Positions 32,530-44,990 of a DNA stretch of 64,000 nt are shown one piece after another. The position numbers and the translations under genes are program-made. This DNA comes from Saccharum officinarum. Lineage: Eukaryota > Streptophyta > Magnoliopsida > Poales > Poaceae. The DNA lies in assembly GCA_020631735.1 (NCBI GenBank), contig CM036223.1:10082191-10146190 (forward strand), in the 5' to 3' direction. The notes under the pieces are model-generated. The model was given only the letters and a program-made list of their open reading frames with translations. It did no database searches and was not told the DNA's origin. Positions within the stretch are counted from its first letter, which is position 1. Each line of letters starts with the position of its first letter.

Positions 32530-35051
32530 CAAACATGCTTCACAAACGGATCCTTAGCCGATTCCCCTTGCTCAATGGGATCAATTGGCTTTTGCTTTAG
32601 TTGGAGAGATTTCACCTGCCCCCCAGTGCCTTCTGAAACTATGATAACATTGTTGTCCTCTTGAGTATCTTCAATTTGTAATTCATGAACAACAACCTTG
32701 TCTTTACTTGAGGGCTCCACCTCTCTCTTGGGCATTTGAGCCTTGAGCTTTGAGTAAATCGGCTAATGCAAGCCGATTCAAAACATGTTTGCCATCAAGA
32801 CCAATTGAATCCAATTGGTCCATCTATTGAGCTTTAGAAAATTTCAATCAGCCTTTATTAATGGCTGATTGGATCACACAATAAAACATATTACAATCAC
32901 AAGTATTATGATCAGATGAGTTATGCCACTTGCAATATGTAAGCTCTTCTAAGTTTTGAATAGATGGCAAAACATTGTGATCAATGATTCTAATAAAATT
33001 ATTTTTGAGCAAGATATCAAAGACATGATCACAAAAAGTAAAGTCAAAGGTGTATTTTGATTTCTTTAGCCGATTCTTTTGTGGAGTCGGCTTTAAAGCT
33101 AGGCAAACGAAGGGATCAGATTTGTTATCAATCCATTGGGCCACACCTTTGCAATTGCTTATGGGAAGCTTTAGCTTTGATGAAGTATCACCATCGGCCT
33201 TGCCATATGGGACAATGTGTTGGCCGATAGAATCTGAATTTATTTTATCATTAACAAATAAATTGCTATTCTCAATCGGTCTATAACAACTATTAGTAAG
33301 GATATCTCTAATAGATGCTAAAATTAAAATAGTATGACCGGATTGGAATTTGAGCAAAATATTTATGTTTTCTACCTTGTTGACCATGTTGGGAAGTGCA
33401 TATCCTTGATTTGCATGATGTTGCTCTTCTTCTCCAGAAACCAATCAATAAGAGGGGTCAAATCACCCAAAGACACATCAGCAGCTGCTAGAACTAGGAA
33501 AGTCGGCTTAGCCGATTGGGAGTCGGGTAGGCCGACTTGGGCACTAGCAGGGGCAGTCGGCTTGGTCGACTGGGAAGCCAGCTTAGCCGACTCAGGGCAG
33601 GCAGCAGAGGTAGTCGGCCTAGCCGACTGGGAAATCGGCCTAGCCGACTCAGAGTAGGCAGTAAGGGAAGTCGGCCTGGCCGACTGGGAAGTCGGCCTAG
33701 CCGACTTAGAGCAGGCAAGAGTCGGCTTAGCCAACTTCAAAGTTGGCTCAACCGATTCTGAGCAGGCAGACAACCCTCCTTTGTTGCTTGTAGGGGCTTG
33801 ATCTCCATCAATGATGTAGTAATCACTAGATAAATGTACAACCCCTTTAGCTCCTGAAAAATCAAGTCTAGCTGATTTCTGTTGTTTTCCATATTTTTCT
33901 GTAACAAGACTTGTTTTCGGAGATGTGATTGATTCGGAAAGGATATTGTGTTGTTCGGCTTTTGTAGCCAAACCTTTGCTTACATCCGAATCAAATCTTT
34001 CTTTCATGCCCACTAGCAATCCAATTTTAGTCGATGACTCAATTGTGATCGGCCTTTTCTCATTAGTCTTTCCAAAATATTCATAGAATTGCTCCTCTAA
34101 TTGAGACCATGAACCAACAGTGCACCGGGGCAAAGATGTAAACCATGCAAAGGCAATACCAGTAAGAGATAAATGAAAATTTCACACTCTCTTATAGTCT
34201 TCTTTACCAGCAAAACCTAGCTGTGAGAGATATATACTAATATGTTCTATAGCGGTCTTATCATCTTCACCACTAAACAAATAAAAATTAGGTATCCACC
34301 AACCATCAGGAGTTTTCAAGTAATCAATGTGTAATGGATACGGTCTATGATATGCGGGCACCTTCCATTTAGAGGAGCCATATGGATTTCTAGTATGGGC
34401 TAAATCTTCATCGATTCGGCTTGATTTGAGAGCATCATATGAAGCCGAATCACGATTGTTTGCATGTGCACCCATTACTGAATTTTCATTGATTCAGCTA
34501 CAATTATTAGCAATAGGTTGAGCCGAATCATGAGTTTTAGTACTCGAATGCCTTGCTGAAATTTCACTAATTCGGCTTTGATCATGAGAGAAATACGAAG
34601 CCGAATTGTGGGCATTGATCTTTGCATATTGTGCTGAATTTGGAGAGTAATTGGCTAAGTAATTAACATCATCATAGCCAATTCTCTCATTCATCGGTAT
34701 GTCTTGTGGTGGAACCACATAATGTGAGCTTATAGCCGATGAATATGGATTTACATGTTGTATGTTGCTAGAAGAATTATAGCTCAATGAATTTTCAGCA
34801 CACATCGGCTCTTGGTCATAATATACATCAAAAGTATTAGCCGGTGCAACATATCTAGGATTATCATAGCTAGCAACACCAACTTGAGAATTTATATCAC
34901 TTGCAAAAAAATTACTATAACCATTAAATGCATTTGCAAGTTGTACCTCGGGATAATTGTAGTAGTATTGTGATGAATCCCCTTGGTATTCCATGGTTTT
35001 GCACTCGACCACCTTGATGAAATCTCCAATGAACAGCATGACACGTTGCAA
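32530..35051 (-). pseudogene. gypsy gag-like polyprotein, interrupted
   Basis: The N-terminal block (35051-34494) is Tyr/Ser/Asn-rich with repeated NSASY/DSAQP-type words. After one stop the frame continues at 34475-34180 with YLKTPDGWWIPNFYLFSGED and EHISIYLSQLGFAG, the grass gypsy gag signature. From 34133 there is WSQLEEQFYEYFGKTNEK, then a 20-residue repeat region at 33760-33480. A block at 33444-32850 has VAQWIDNKSDPFVC and YCKWHNSSDHNTCDCNMFYC, similar to gag-pol linkers that end in a CX2H...C arrangement. In-frame stops and shifts separate the pieces. Confidence 0.75.
33480..33760 (-). repeat. 60-bp minisatellite coding SARPTSQSARPTS repeats
   Basis: About four units, each roughly 20 codons, encode variants of SESARPISQSARPTTSAACP on the minus strand. 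The DNA is built from GTCGGC(C/T)(T/A)(A/G)GCCGACT words that are themselves near-palindromic, so each unit can form a hairpin. It lies inside the gag-like frame. Confidence 0.85.
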
Positions 35052-35230
35052 AATAGCAACCTAGATCACAGCGGGTCAAAACCAGATGCAATCGGCCTTT
35101 TGGGGCCGGATTGGATGGTAATGGCAACCACAAAAAGATAGATCAGCGAAGAATAAGGCTAGGGCAAAGAGATTCGGCAACAAAAAGTGAGGCCGAAGCA
35201 ATCTTCTTCCCCAGCGGAGTCGCCAAAAAG

Positions 35231-35783
35231 TGTGTTGACGTCGGATGTGGTCCGAATCACACACCAGAAAGAGCATTGGATGCCCGGGCTGCTACGGACC
35301 AAAGAACACAGCGATGATATCACTCTTACGTGGTGAAACACGGAGAGATTTACAAGCAAACCACCAAAGGATAACCAATGTGCTTGCATGACGAAGAACC
35401 AGCTAGTTTTTAGACAAACTAGCAAAGAAACCGTCGAAGCTCTTGCCCGGGAGGGACCCCGTCAGGGCAAGGACGTCGCCAGGTTGCCCTAGGTCGGCCG
35501 GCAAACCTAGGACGCCATCCTTGGTTGTTGATCAAGGGATGAACAACATGGAGGTTGAAGGAGAAGAAAAAATGGGTAAAAGAAATAGATTGATTTGTTT
35601 GTTTGACGATTGGATTGATGGCAACTCAATCGGCCATGATCCTCTCATATATATAGAGGGGGTGGTCTTATCCCAGTAGGAAACCTCTCCAAGCCTTATT
35701 TTATAAGTTTTCACGTCCAAAAACCGATCTAGAAATAAATCAGTTCGAGATCTGAAAGTCTGATTCGTAATAAACACTTATCA
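35231..35783 (-). repeat. LTR of the gypsy element
   Basis: The boundaries follow TG...CA: TGTGTTGACG at the left and CACTTATCA at the right on the plus strand. The primer-binding-site type sequence immediately left of 35231 identifies this as the 5' LTR of a minus-strand element. The opposite LTR is missing, so identity cannot be used for dating. Confidence 0.7.
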
Positions 35784-35799
35784 GTGTAGTACTAGTCAG

Positions 35800-35970
35800 G
35801 CTCCATCGGTAGTACCGGTAGTTCATTTTCACGCAAAATTGTGCCTTCCTCCGCCAGCCATCGGTAGTACCGGTCTCAGATCGGTAGTATCGGTAGTTCA
35901 TATCTGCGCCAAATCTGCTCGGACCGGTAGTACCGGTGATCTCGGACCGGTAGTACCGGTAGTTCATATA
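35800..35970. repeat. GGTAGTACCGGTAGTTCAT repeats
   Basis: GGTAGTA(C/T)CGGTAGTTCAT occurs three times (about 35808, 35890 and 35948), and ACCGGTAGTACCGGT palindromes occur between. It abuts the gypsy LTR on its upstream side. It is probably part of another LTR or untranslated region, but no element end was defined. Confidence 0.8.
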
Positions 35971-35999
35971 TTTTCTCGGATGCATAACTCTCTCATCCG

Positions 36000-38020
36000 G
36001 ACTCCAAATTGGACGTTCCATATATATTTTTTTGACCATCTCGATGAGAGGAACGCAATGGTGAAGTACGTTATACATTTTGACAACTTCACAAAATGGA
36101 CATTTTTGTTGTCAACAGTGAGCCATAACGCTTTTATCTTTGCATTAATAACATATGTGTTGATCTGAATCGAATGAACAGGTAATTTCAAATGGTAGAA
36201 ATGGAAAAAGAAACAAATGTTGTCATTCATAAATAACATGAGGGGAGTGAATTTGGATGGTTCTGTGACCCTGATGCTCTGGTCCCTTTTGCTAGCACTT
36301 TCCATGCGGCTGGACCAAACCATGTAGTTGGACCGACTCGTTCAACACAGCTGTCAAGCGCGCAATGCCTGAAGATGTCAACACAATAGGAATAAAATGA
36401 ATAGTTAAATTTTTCTTATGACATGGAAAGCACCAACATGAGGAAGTTCAGGATTTGCATACCATTTGCATGTTGTCGATTCCTGAAGTGCCAATTTTCC
36501 TAAGCCTGTCAATAGTACACAAATCCATACAAAATTAGACTATCACAAATAATTGACAACAATTATGTTTAAAAGGGGATGAAATAATTACCATCAAACA
36601 TGTGGTCATCACGCCTCAGGGTATTTGTCAACAAACAGAAGGAACTCCCCTGCAGATTTAATGGACCTCATGAGCTATTGCCCGATGACGACATCAGGTA
36701 CTCCACAATTGAGTTTGTGAGCCCCCGAGGAGTACAACTTCATGCATGCACAATATCCTCTGCAAGGAATAGGGACTGGAGCGATTTAATAACTAAAATA
36801 TAAGTAAATAACTACTACGTAACAGCTGTTGTTCGTTGAGCATCCAGTAACCATCAAGATATGGTGGTTTCTAGTGAATTGGTCTTAGAAGAGCATATTG
36901 GCCTAAAGTATGAAACCAATTAAGTCAAGTAAAACAATGTCAGTTAGATACCCATAGCATGAGAGGTCTGAAAATATTCACATATTTGACTGCACATAGG
37001 CAGAGATTGGTTGGCATAATACGATATACACCTACTTGAGCAAAGACAAATTATGGTAAGCACGCAACATACCATACCTACTACTTCTAGATTCCTACTG
37101 CTAAACATCTCTCTTCCTGTCTCATTTATGTACTGATGTACACACTATGTCGTAGAGGTATTCAGCAGAGGTAATCAGCAGAAAGAAAAAACATATTCAA
37201 AGAAAATGTTTCCCTAGACCTATTATATGAAAAGAAGATGAAACACAACATGACACCTTACAGATCCTATGAGCACAGTGGTAAATTGTGGGTCTAAAAC
37301 TTCTCATAACATTATGACATCTTTACATAAGATTTTTTTTACATAAGAGACAAATAACCCAGCAGGAAAAGAAACTTGCAGATTCCATTAGCAGGTTAGG
37401 TTGGTTGTACAATTAATCTGAAACTATTGAGGTAACACACTCATCACAAAAATGTTGGACAACATATGTTAAGCTATAGATGGAATCATTTGATAAAGAA
37501 TGAATTTGATTAAGCCCTATGTGTTGTTTACATGAGTAATGATAATCCTCTTTGCAGACCCCAACATGCATGCATCACATTTTTGGTTTGTAAACCAAGA
37601 TTACAGTTTGTTTTCTAGCTAGAGTAAAGAGGTCACGATATTTTGTTAGACACGGTGTTGAAAAATCAGGTGGAACAATGGATTATCTAAAAGGTAGCTT
37701 TCAATTTCGAAACAAAGTTGATCACTTGAAACAATCAATAAAAGAGCTCTATAATTTTTTTAGTTCGACTTCAGAACTACTACAATACGGAACAACATTG
37801 GTAATATTCAGATGACCAATCTCTCCAACTAAAATTATAATTGGATACCATACTTCCCTAATAACACAAGGAGTGGATCGTCAATGGTTGCAAAATACAC
37901 TTTTTTTCCAGATCCTTAATAAGGCAAAAGAAATACCATCAGAAGAAGAGTTGTCATCTCAGCTCCTTGATTATCTTCAAAGTAATGTATGCATCTGGAC
38001 ACGGCTAACCACAACTGCAT
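36000..38020. other. AT-rich region with no recognised feature
   Basis: No gene, element end or repeat I can support. A short frame at 36600-36800 is exon-like in base composition but matches nothing I know. Confidence 0.5.
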
Positions 38021-38960
38021 TGTTAGAAGAGTCAAGGGTTTATTGGGCCTTAGCCCGTTAGGATTAATTAGTCGCTTACTTAGGGGTCAAGTAAGACCTC
38101 TTCTCTATATAAGGAGAGGAGATGTATCAATCTAATCAAGCAAGAGATTAGAAGGAAAAACCTTCTATTTTGCCGGCCATGGGCGAAGCCCCACGGCCGG
38201 TGTTCTCAGCGCCCCTCATAGCCCCATCCGTTGGTCCTCCACCTCTCTCGCCGACCCAAACAGTACCTATGGCACTGCAGCGCCACAGGGTACTGTAGCG
38301 CTTCCATCGCCGTCGCTCTCTTCAACTCTCTCCCTCTCGATCCCAACAGCAACCACATAACAATCTAGTATCGGAGATGCCAGGTTACGATAAGCCACTG
38401 TCGATCACTTCCTCACCGATGACGCCAGATTAGTTGACCACGGCCATCACCGATCTTGCTCGATCCGTTGCCGACATCTACTCGCTCCTCTCCGATATGG
38501 CTGCATAGCGACAGTGGCCGATGCCAACGTTCCTCCCCTGCAAGATGCCAGGTTACGTCATGACGCTGCTGCAGGGCGCGACGCTGCTGCCGTTCCAGAA
38601 CGTGCAGCCAACATTGCAGCAGATTGAGCAGGCGATGGACATCACGACGGAGCCGGCAGGAAAGATGCTTACCTGCAAGGTGTCTGCGGCGGTGCGGCTA
38701 CAGGCGCACGCGGCCTCCTAGCGCGCCGGCTGCTACAGGAGATGCGTCAGCCTATGCACGAGGCGACCTTGGTGACGGTCGACCTCAGCTCAGCGAAGCG
38801 TGACCTCGCCCCGTGGGACGACCACCAGCAACTGCGCTGACCCGCTGCTGTCTTCAGGCGCGAGCATGGTGATTTTCCCACGGGCAGCGACCTCCAACTC
38901 TACGGCAGCGGCGATAGGGGAGTCGCTCCCCTCCTTGTATGTAAAGGAATAGGAGGATCT
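38021..38960 (+). mobile_element. Truncated copia-like LTR element A: LTR, PBS and internal start
   Basis: The LTR is about 38021-38362, from TGTTAGAAGAGTC to CACATAACA. It is followed by a TAGTATCGGAGATG primer-binding-type site (usual form TGGTATC(A/G)GAG, initiator Met tRNA). Internal sequence starts MPGYDKPLSITSSPMTPD and, after stops, has MDITTEPAGKMLTCKVSAAV then RLQA, a partial IQ-like motif. No polymerase domains or 3' LTR follow. It matches element B at 57.0 kb. Confidence 0.75.
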
Positions 38961-39646
38961 GCTAGCAAGAATAGAAAAAAGATAGGGTTCTCAATGCAAA
39001 AATACAAGAGAAAAAGGAAGCAAAAGATGGCTCCAATAATTTAGAAATAGACCAGGGGTCCTAATGCAAAAGCAACGGTTAGCTTCTCCTCAAATGGATC
39101 AAATCACTTTGTACTTGTAAAATACGTAACAAATCACAGAAGTATCAAAAAAATTGTAAAACCAAATTTTCTTGGTTAGGTTCAACTAGATCTACACAGT
39201 AGTAAAAATAATTAGTAGGGGTATTATAGACATTTGCCATCTTTCATCCATTCCAGAAAAACAGGAGAAGCCATTTTGCCAAACGTTTTTCAGAACGGCT
39301 TCAGCTCCTTTAGAGGAGCCACTTCTTTAGAGGAGCCAGAGCCAGAGCTATTTTTGGAGGAGGCGGAGCCCTGCCAAATAGCCCCTTAACATCCCCGTCG
39401 TAGACTTCACAAAATCATTAGATGAGGTCCTCGCGTCACATGCCATTCCACATGCTTTCTCTAATCTCTCTCTTGGGGCAGTGTTAGTGCATCCTCTGCT
39501 TTCGTCCGGCGCTACTGCTTTCCGTTCGCCGCCCGATGCCAGGCCGCTCCCATCGGATGCCTCTCGCGTGACGTGGACCCCGGAGGTGAAAAGGCGCGGG
39601 TGAAAAGCCCCATCCTCTTCTTTTTTGAAAGAAAAATAGTGTGTTA
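38961..39646. other. Spacer with MITE remnant
   Basis: At 39295-39385 there is GGCTTCAGCTCCTTTAGAGG with GAGGAGCCA repeats, ending GCCAAATAGCCCC. This resembles one end of a common grass MITE rich in GGAGC words. No opposite end was found. Nothing else is supported. Confidence 0.4.
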
Positions 39647-40422
39647 GACTGTCTCCAACAAGGAACGCAAAAGGCTACCCATACCTAAAATGCATATACA
39701 GTAAAAATGCCCTCCAGCAGAGAACGCAATGCGAGCACCCATTTTGCGTCGGAGGTGAGAGAGAACCCAAAACTGCGTCGCTCTCTCTCCTCGACCCAAA
39801 TCTGTGCCATCGACGATGGTGGGCCCGCGACGGGGAGCCGCCTGCGTGACCATGGTGGATCCGCGACGGGGAGCTCCGCGCAGAGGCAGCTCACAAGCGC
39901 ACTTGGAAGCTCCGCTGGGGGAGGTGCTTGTCGGTCCGCGCCACCGCTTGCCGGTCCGCGCCTAGATGTTGCCAGTCCGCCCCACCGAGGTTGGCCTGGA
40001 TGTCGCCTGGATGTCGCCAGTCCACGCCACCGCTCGCCGATCCGCGCAACCATGGCGTCCCAGGTCCCCGCCGGTGGCCGCGCCGCTGCCCAGAGGCCAC
40101 CGCCATCGGTGACGAAGGGGATGAGCGTGGATCCACGAGGGGAGGTGGAGGGGGAGGCCACCGTGGATCTGCTCCAGGGGCGGAGCTTGGCAGGGGCGGC
40201 AGCCCGCTTTTGCTGTCCGTGAGAGGAAGGAAAGAGGAGGAGGCGGCGGCGGCGGCTACGGAGTCGGGGCTCGGCGCTCGCAAGAGGAGGAAGGGAAGAT
40301 GTGTCCTCTTTGTTGCGTCTGTTGTTGGAGAGGGGAGGTTATGGGTCTCGTATCCTTTCGCTGTGCCCAACCCAAATTGGTGAATGCGTCGTGTGTTTGG
40401 GTTCCATCTGTTGGAGTCAGTC
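39647..40422. mobile_element. 776-bp inverted-repeat element with TTA duplication
   Basis: The left end GACTGTCTCCAACAAGGAAC pairs with the right end, read inverted as GACTGACTCCAACAGATGGA. TTA flanks both sides (39644-39646 and 40423-40425). A 3-bp TTA duplication fits the PIF/Harbinger group, though the terminal sequence is not the classic GGSNNTG form. The interior is GC-rich (about 39780-40290) and open in several frames on both strands, which suggests captured sequence but not a defined gene. Confidence 0.75.
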
Positions 40423-40516
40423 TTATATTATTCATTGCACAAGCAAGTTACACAGATCCGATGGAGACTCTTATTAAAATTTTATATGGTGCACTTTTGA
40501 CATTACAACAAGAGTA

Positions 40517-40766
40517 CTCCGTCCATCTAAAAAAAATCAATTCTCATTTCCGGGCAAGTTCAATTTAAACTTTGACTAAATTTATATGACAAAAATATAC
40601 TATCATTCATGATACAAAATAAGTATCATTAGATAAGCTATACAATATATTTTCAAAAAAGAAAACTTACTTGGACATATAAATGTTTAATGCTACTTAC
40701 TACTAATATAAACTTGGTTCGACCGACACGGATCACATAATTGTACTCTTTTATGGACGGAGGGAC
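40517..40766. mobile_element. Stowaway MITE, 250 bp
   Basis: The left end CTCCGTCCATCTAAAA and the right end, read inverted as GTCCCTCCGTCCATAAAA, are the Stowaway (Tc1/mariner) termini. TA flanks both sides (40515-40516 and 40767-40768). The interior is AT-rich and non-coding. Confidence 0.9.
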
Positions 40767-42100
40767 TACAAACAAGACCTAGGAACCTGAGTCTGTCTAG
40801 CCAACTTCGCAAAGTTATGTGTTGTCTTGTTTGTGTCTTTCCTGGTTTTGATAACAGAATACTGTGATTGCTCGAAATTAGAGGAACATGCATAAGAGTA
40901 TCTAAAGTATTTTTAGCCAAAAAAGAGTGACAATTTTCAAGCATCCCACTGCCTAGAGTTTGGCACCCAAGGGTCACAAACTTTGTCTGCAATTTATATT
41001 CAGTTTGATCAATGTTTAGACAACTATGCATTTCTTTCCATATAGGACACCAAGGTTGTTTCCAAATACAAGTGTTACCTCAACAAATTGAATCGTGATA
41101 TTTTCCTCAAGATGGTGGTTAATATTGATAATGAAGGACCAAAAGGTATATACTTAGATAAATATGTCACCGCAGTCCAGAAGGATGTATTTTTAGAAAG
41201 GGAAATATATTAATATCCCAGCTTCTGCATCGATCAATGCATATGGCTGTTCGTTATTACAAAACGGGAAGAAACAGTCCAAGATATCTCAAAGACAAAG
41301 TTTTGCACCATAAGGATAACAAATGCCTAATAAAATCAGTACTGGCTAGTAAGTCTATTACTAAAGCTCCAACCGTGTCTAGCAAACACTTCCATTGCAA
41401 CTATCTCGATGGTCTTACACCCCATCTTCATCAAATTGCGATCCTCCTCCTCCTTCTGTAACAGAGATAAGAACTTGGTCCAGTAAGTCCCCCTGAAAAT
41501 AGCCTGCAAGTAAGATGGTGCTATAGCCGACGTGCCCTAGCCGTTGCGGCCGCCAATTCACAAAGCTGAGGTTCTGTGGGCGAGAGCGAAGGAGCTCGGC
41601 GTCGTGCGCGGGCTGCGGGGGTGAACTGGCCGTCGTGCGCGGGCAGCGGTTGCGGACACGTGAGATACAGGGAGCGAGGCGGGGATTAGCACGGGGCAAG
41701 GTGATTAGGAGGGGAGCGGTCCGATTAGTTGGCGGTGATGATAACAATTGGATCTTTTCAGTTGTAGGGATATTTAAATAATAGAGATGGGGATGGAGGG
41801 AAGGAGATGAGGAAATTGTTACTGCTATGAAATTTCGAGCTCAGAAGATGACAAATGCTGTCCAAGCTATCTTTTCCCTTTTTTCTGAACTCTTGTAACG
41901 CTTTCTTCTCTTTCTACAGTAGGGACCTCTCGGTCAAAAAAAGGGGGCTGTCCAAGTAAGGGAGTTGTAAAAGTAAGAAGCCAGACAGCACAGTGGACGT
42001 CTACTCGATCGTTTCTATCGTCGATCGTTTCTTTCGATGACCGATGGAGCCAAGTTCGCACTCGCACAGGCACAAGCAAAGGCACAACAGACAACACGCA
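40767..42100. other. Spacer, no supported gene
   Basis: AT-rich to 41400, then a GC-rich block (41520-41740) with a minus-strand open frame that is proline/arginine-rich and typical of chance frames in such DNA. No domain was recognised. Confidence 0.45.
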
Positions 42101-42876
42101 CCACCTTGCCCACATTCCGCCAAACAACAGACAACACCCACAAGCTAAACTCGTCTCGGAAATTCGAAATCGCTTTCCGCCCGCCGTGGACCATACCAAT
42201 TCACCGATTTTTTATTTCTATTTTTAATACTATTTATAAAAATAACACGGTTTGATTTTTTTAGAACTAACCTCTTGGCGCGGCCAAACCACTCCGTCGC
42301 GACGTGGAGCCTGGCACGACTGAGGTGCCACGGTGGCAGGTCGGCCCAATGCTGACCGCTAAGGTGGCTCTCCCTGCCATGTCGTCGACTCAGGCGCGGC
42401 AAGGGGATATAGAGCATTCACTCGGTTCTCACTCTTTCTTCTCTCTCACTCCCTACGTCTCTGCCTGCTCCCCTTTGTTTCTTCCCTGCCTGCAGTCAGC
42501 CGCCACCATCCATTCCCGCCTCTGCAATCCGGTAGCCGCCAAGTTCCGACAATGGTCATCTACGTCACCGGGTTGGTGCCCCACTTTGGGACAGGTAGTC
42601 TCCCACCTCGATTTTCATGAATTTGGTTTGAATGAAAGTTAGGGTTTGGATTAGTTAGTTATACATTAGTCTAGTTAACTGAAATTAGTTGTGTGTGTTA
42701 GTTAGATTACTCTACTTTGTCAGATTACTTAGTTATTAGTTTGTAGTATGTTTAGTATAGTTAGTATAGTTATTTAGATTAGGTAGTTCTTAGTATAGTT
42801 AGCATAGGTAGTATTTATTGTTGTGGTTAGTTCGTATAGTTACTATAGTTAGCATAGGTTGCTAGTTTAGGTAGTT

Positions 42877-43560
42877 ATGATCAGTAGATGGATTTTTGTT
42901 GGATTGTTGATGGATTGTTTAGTCCGTTCATTTTATGGAGGAAGTGTTAGGAAAGAATATGGGGTGTTTGAGGATATGGAAGAAGAATTGAAAATGTTTG
43001 ATGCTGTTGTTCCTAGTTTCAGTGACCTTTTGTTTCGTGTGAAGGAAAAGTTCGATGTTGCTTTCACATTGAAGGGGAGGTTTGATAGTGGGAAGACTAG
43101 GGCACACTTCATCTTAATGCCCTTGCGTAACAAGGGTCATTGGTCGCACTACACAAGGGTAATCCAAGGGTCAATTGTGACTATGGCTGAGGTGGTGGTA
43201 GAGAATGGGTACAGGAAGGAGGATATGGAGGACAAGCTATCCTTTGACGGCATTGGAGGCGATGAACATCAATGGGGGGTCGATGTGGATGCAACATACA
43301 CCAGGGAATATGGATTTGGGCGGTCAGTCGACGCAGGAGCAACTTCATTCCTCTCCAATGGTAGTCAATGAACCTAGGTGGATGTTAGTAGGCCATATAA
43401 ACAATGACTTCAATGTGGGTTCATATGAGTAGGACGATGAGGAGCAGAAGGAGGAGGAAAGGATTGGTGATGAATGTAGCAGTGATTCATATAGTTTGTA
43501 CAATGATGAAGGAGGTAAGATGCTATGCTAGTACCAGTTCAGGGAAGAGTAGAGGGATGT
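42877..43560 (+). pseudogene. Mutator transposase N-terminal fragment
   Basis: The frame from 42877 to 43371 reads VRSFYGGSVRKEYGVFEDME, VVPSFSDLLFRVKEKF and LKGRFDSGKTRAHFILMPL. This is the N-terminal domain found in MuDR-class transposases of grasses, ahead of the catalytic region. The acidic stretch that usually follows is visible out of frame to about 43560 (DDEEQKEEERIGDE-type). The catalytic MULE domain and zinc knuckle are absent, replaced by gypsy LTR-like sequence. No TIRs were identified. Confidence 0.75.
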
Positions 43561-43879
43561 GCTAGGTCCAACTCAGGTAGAGGATGGTATGCCTATTCAT
43601 ACTCACGTAGAGGATGCTACCCCTTATGATTCATGGGTGAGGTTGAGTGAAGCACAACAATGCGTTTCTAAGTGCAATCAAGCCCTATTGTGGGTTTTAG
43701 TGATAATGACCACACAATTAGGGGACTAACGAGATTTATCGAGATGACAAGCAGGTAAAATCAAAAGGAGGATAACATACATGATGGTGGAGCCCCCAAT
43801 TACAAAAGGATGCGGCATCCTACTCAAAGGCGCTTATAATTCCTCTCCTTTGGACCTAGAACTTTGACTGAAGTGCCGC

Positions 43880-44990
43880 TCACTTTTCATCTCCTTCAAC
43901 AAAGTGTGTGACAAGATCCTAACATATGGATATGTTAAGCCTTGGGATCAATGGTTCCCGACCGAGAGACCCCTGACCGATCCCTCCAGGATCGCCTGGG
44001 GGCTCGGGGGCTACACCCTCAGGCTAAGGAATCAGGTCGAGCCTAAGCATGCCCGCCACCTTTGCTCAGGGCTCGGGGGCTCGCCCAAGCCCTAGGTTCC
44101 CGATTGATGAGAGCCTAGACCTGGTCCTTGGCCTCCTCTTAGCCTTCGATGCTAGCCAAAGCCCAGGCGCAAGAAGACACGCCCCAGGCCACCAAGGCTC
44201 AGGGCTCCCAAGTGTTGCCCCATGGGCGCGGCTGATCTACTGGCCGCTCTTGCGACAGGGTCACGCACTGGGCATGACACAAGAGGACAAGCCCCTCGAA
44301 TTAGCCTTCCTCGCTCTAGGAAGACTCAGAAGGCACACCCCAGGGGAGGCCGCTCCAAGCCAATAAAGCCTGGCACACAAAGTGTCAGAACAGAGCAATC
44401 GGACGACGCCTAGAGCTTCTTCGGCTCCACAACATCTCCATCGTCCATAGAACACTGCTGCAAGACCCTCCTGGACTCCGGTGCATGTAGACTATAGACT
44501 GATCCCCAAACCACCATGTACCCGACCTACTTCAGAATATAAGGGGAGGTCGGATCCTAAAGGGGGAAGGATAGACCCAAACAAACTCAGATGGACCCAG
44601 ACGACCCTAAACGATCATTCCAATCCTCATCGATCCGCTCCTACTCAGCACCGAGAGCAGGGCAACCTAGAGAGGGGCACCGAGAGCTCCTCCACCACTC
44701 CCGTCACCTTCCTCCTCTTCGACGAGGGGAAGACTCCACCGGTGGCAAGCCAACAACCTTAGGATTTGCACTAAGCTAACCCGTACCAAATCTCTCTCTA
44801 CACTCTGTTGTAAACCCCCCCCCCACGATTTTTGGGTTCTCTTGAGTATAAAGATCACTAGCTGCTGGACGTAGGGCATCGTCGGCCGCGAACCAGGATA
44901 AACAATTGTGTCCTCTCTATGATTCTCGTGTTCTTGAGTCTACCTAAGCCACTGGAGACACGTACTCTGACATCGACTCAAACAACAATG
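43880..44990 (+). mobile_element. gypsy-type LTR fragment
   Basis: CTCGGGGGCTACACCCTCAG and GGGCTCGGGGGCTCG occur near 44000-44080. Further on are GTTGTAAACCCCCCC near 44809 and GACGTAGGGCATCGTCGG near 44870, then GAACCAGGATAAACAATTG. This ordered set of words characterises LTRs of several grass gypsy families. No internal domains or paired LTR were found. Confidence 0.6.

Larger units (their letters stand above)
30870..35783 (-). mobile_element. Decayed Ty3/gypsy retrotransposon, 5' LTR, gag and RNase H relic
   Basis: Transcription runs right to left. The 5' LTR is 35231-35783 (TGATAAGTG...CAACACA in element orientation). Next to it at 35230-35210 is TGGCGACTCCGCTGGGG, the primer-binding-site type sequence seen in many grass gypsy elements. 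Gag-like frames follow from 35051 down to about 32530. Polymerase is almost gone: at 31130-30880 the minus strand reads GDSLLVEQVAGEF, LDACLDIIGSFAEFQIRHVL and RHENQKANMLA, the C-terminal part of a gypsy RNase H. No reverse transcriptase or integrase block was recognised, and no second LTR was found on the left. Confidence 0.8.

Noticed and set aside
38590..38720. Calmodulin-binding IQ protein gene
   Set aside because: The basic SAAVRLQA motif occurs just downstream of an LTR and primer-binding site, in two copies of the same element, so it is element-encoded.
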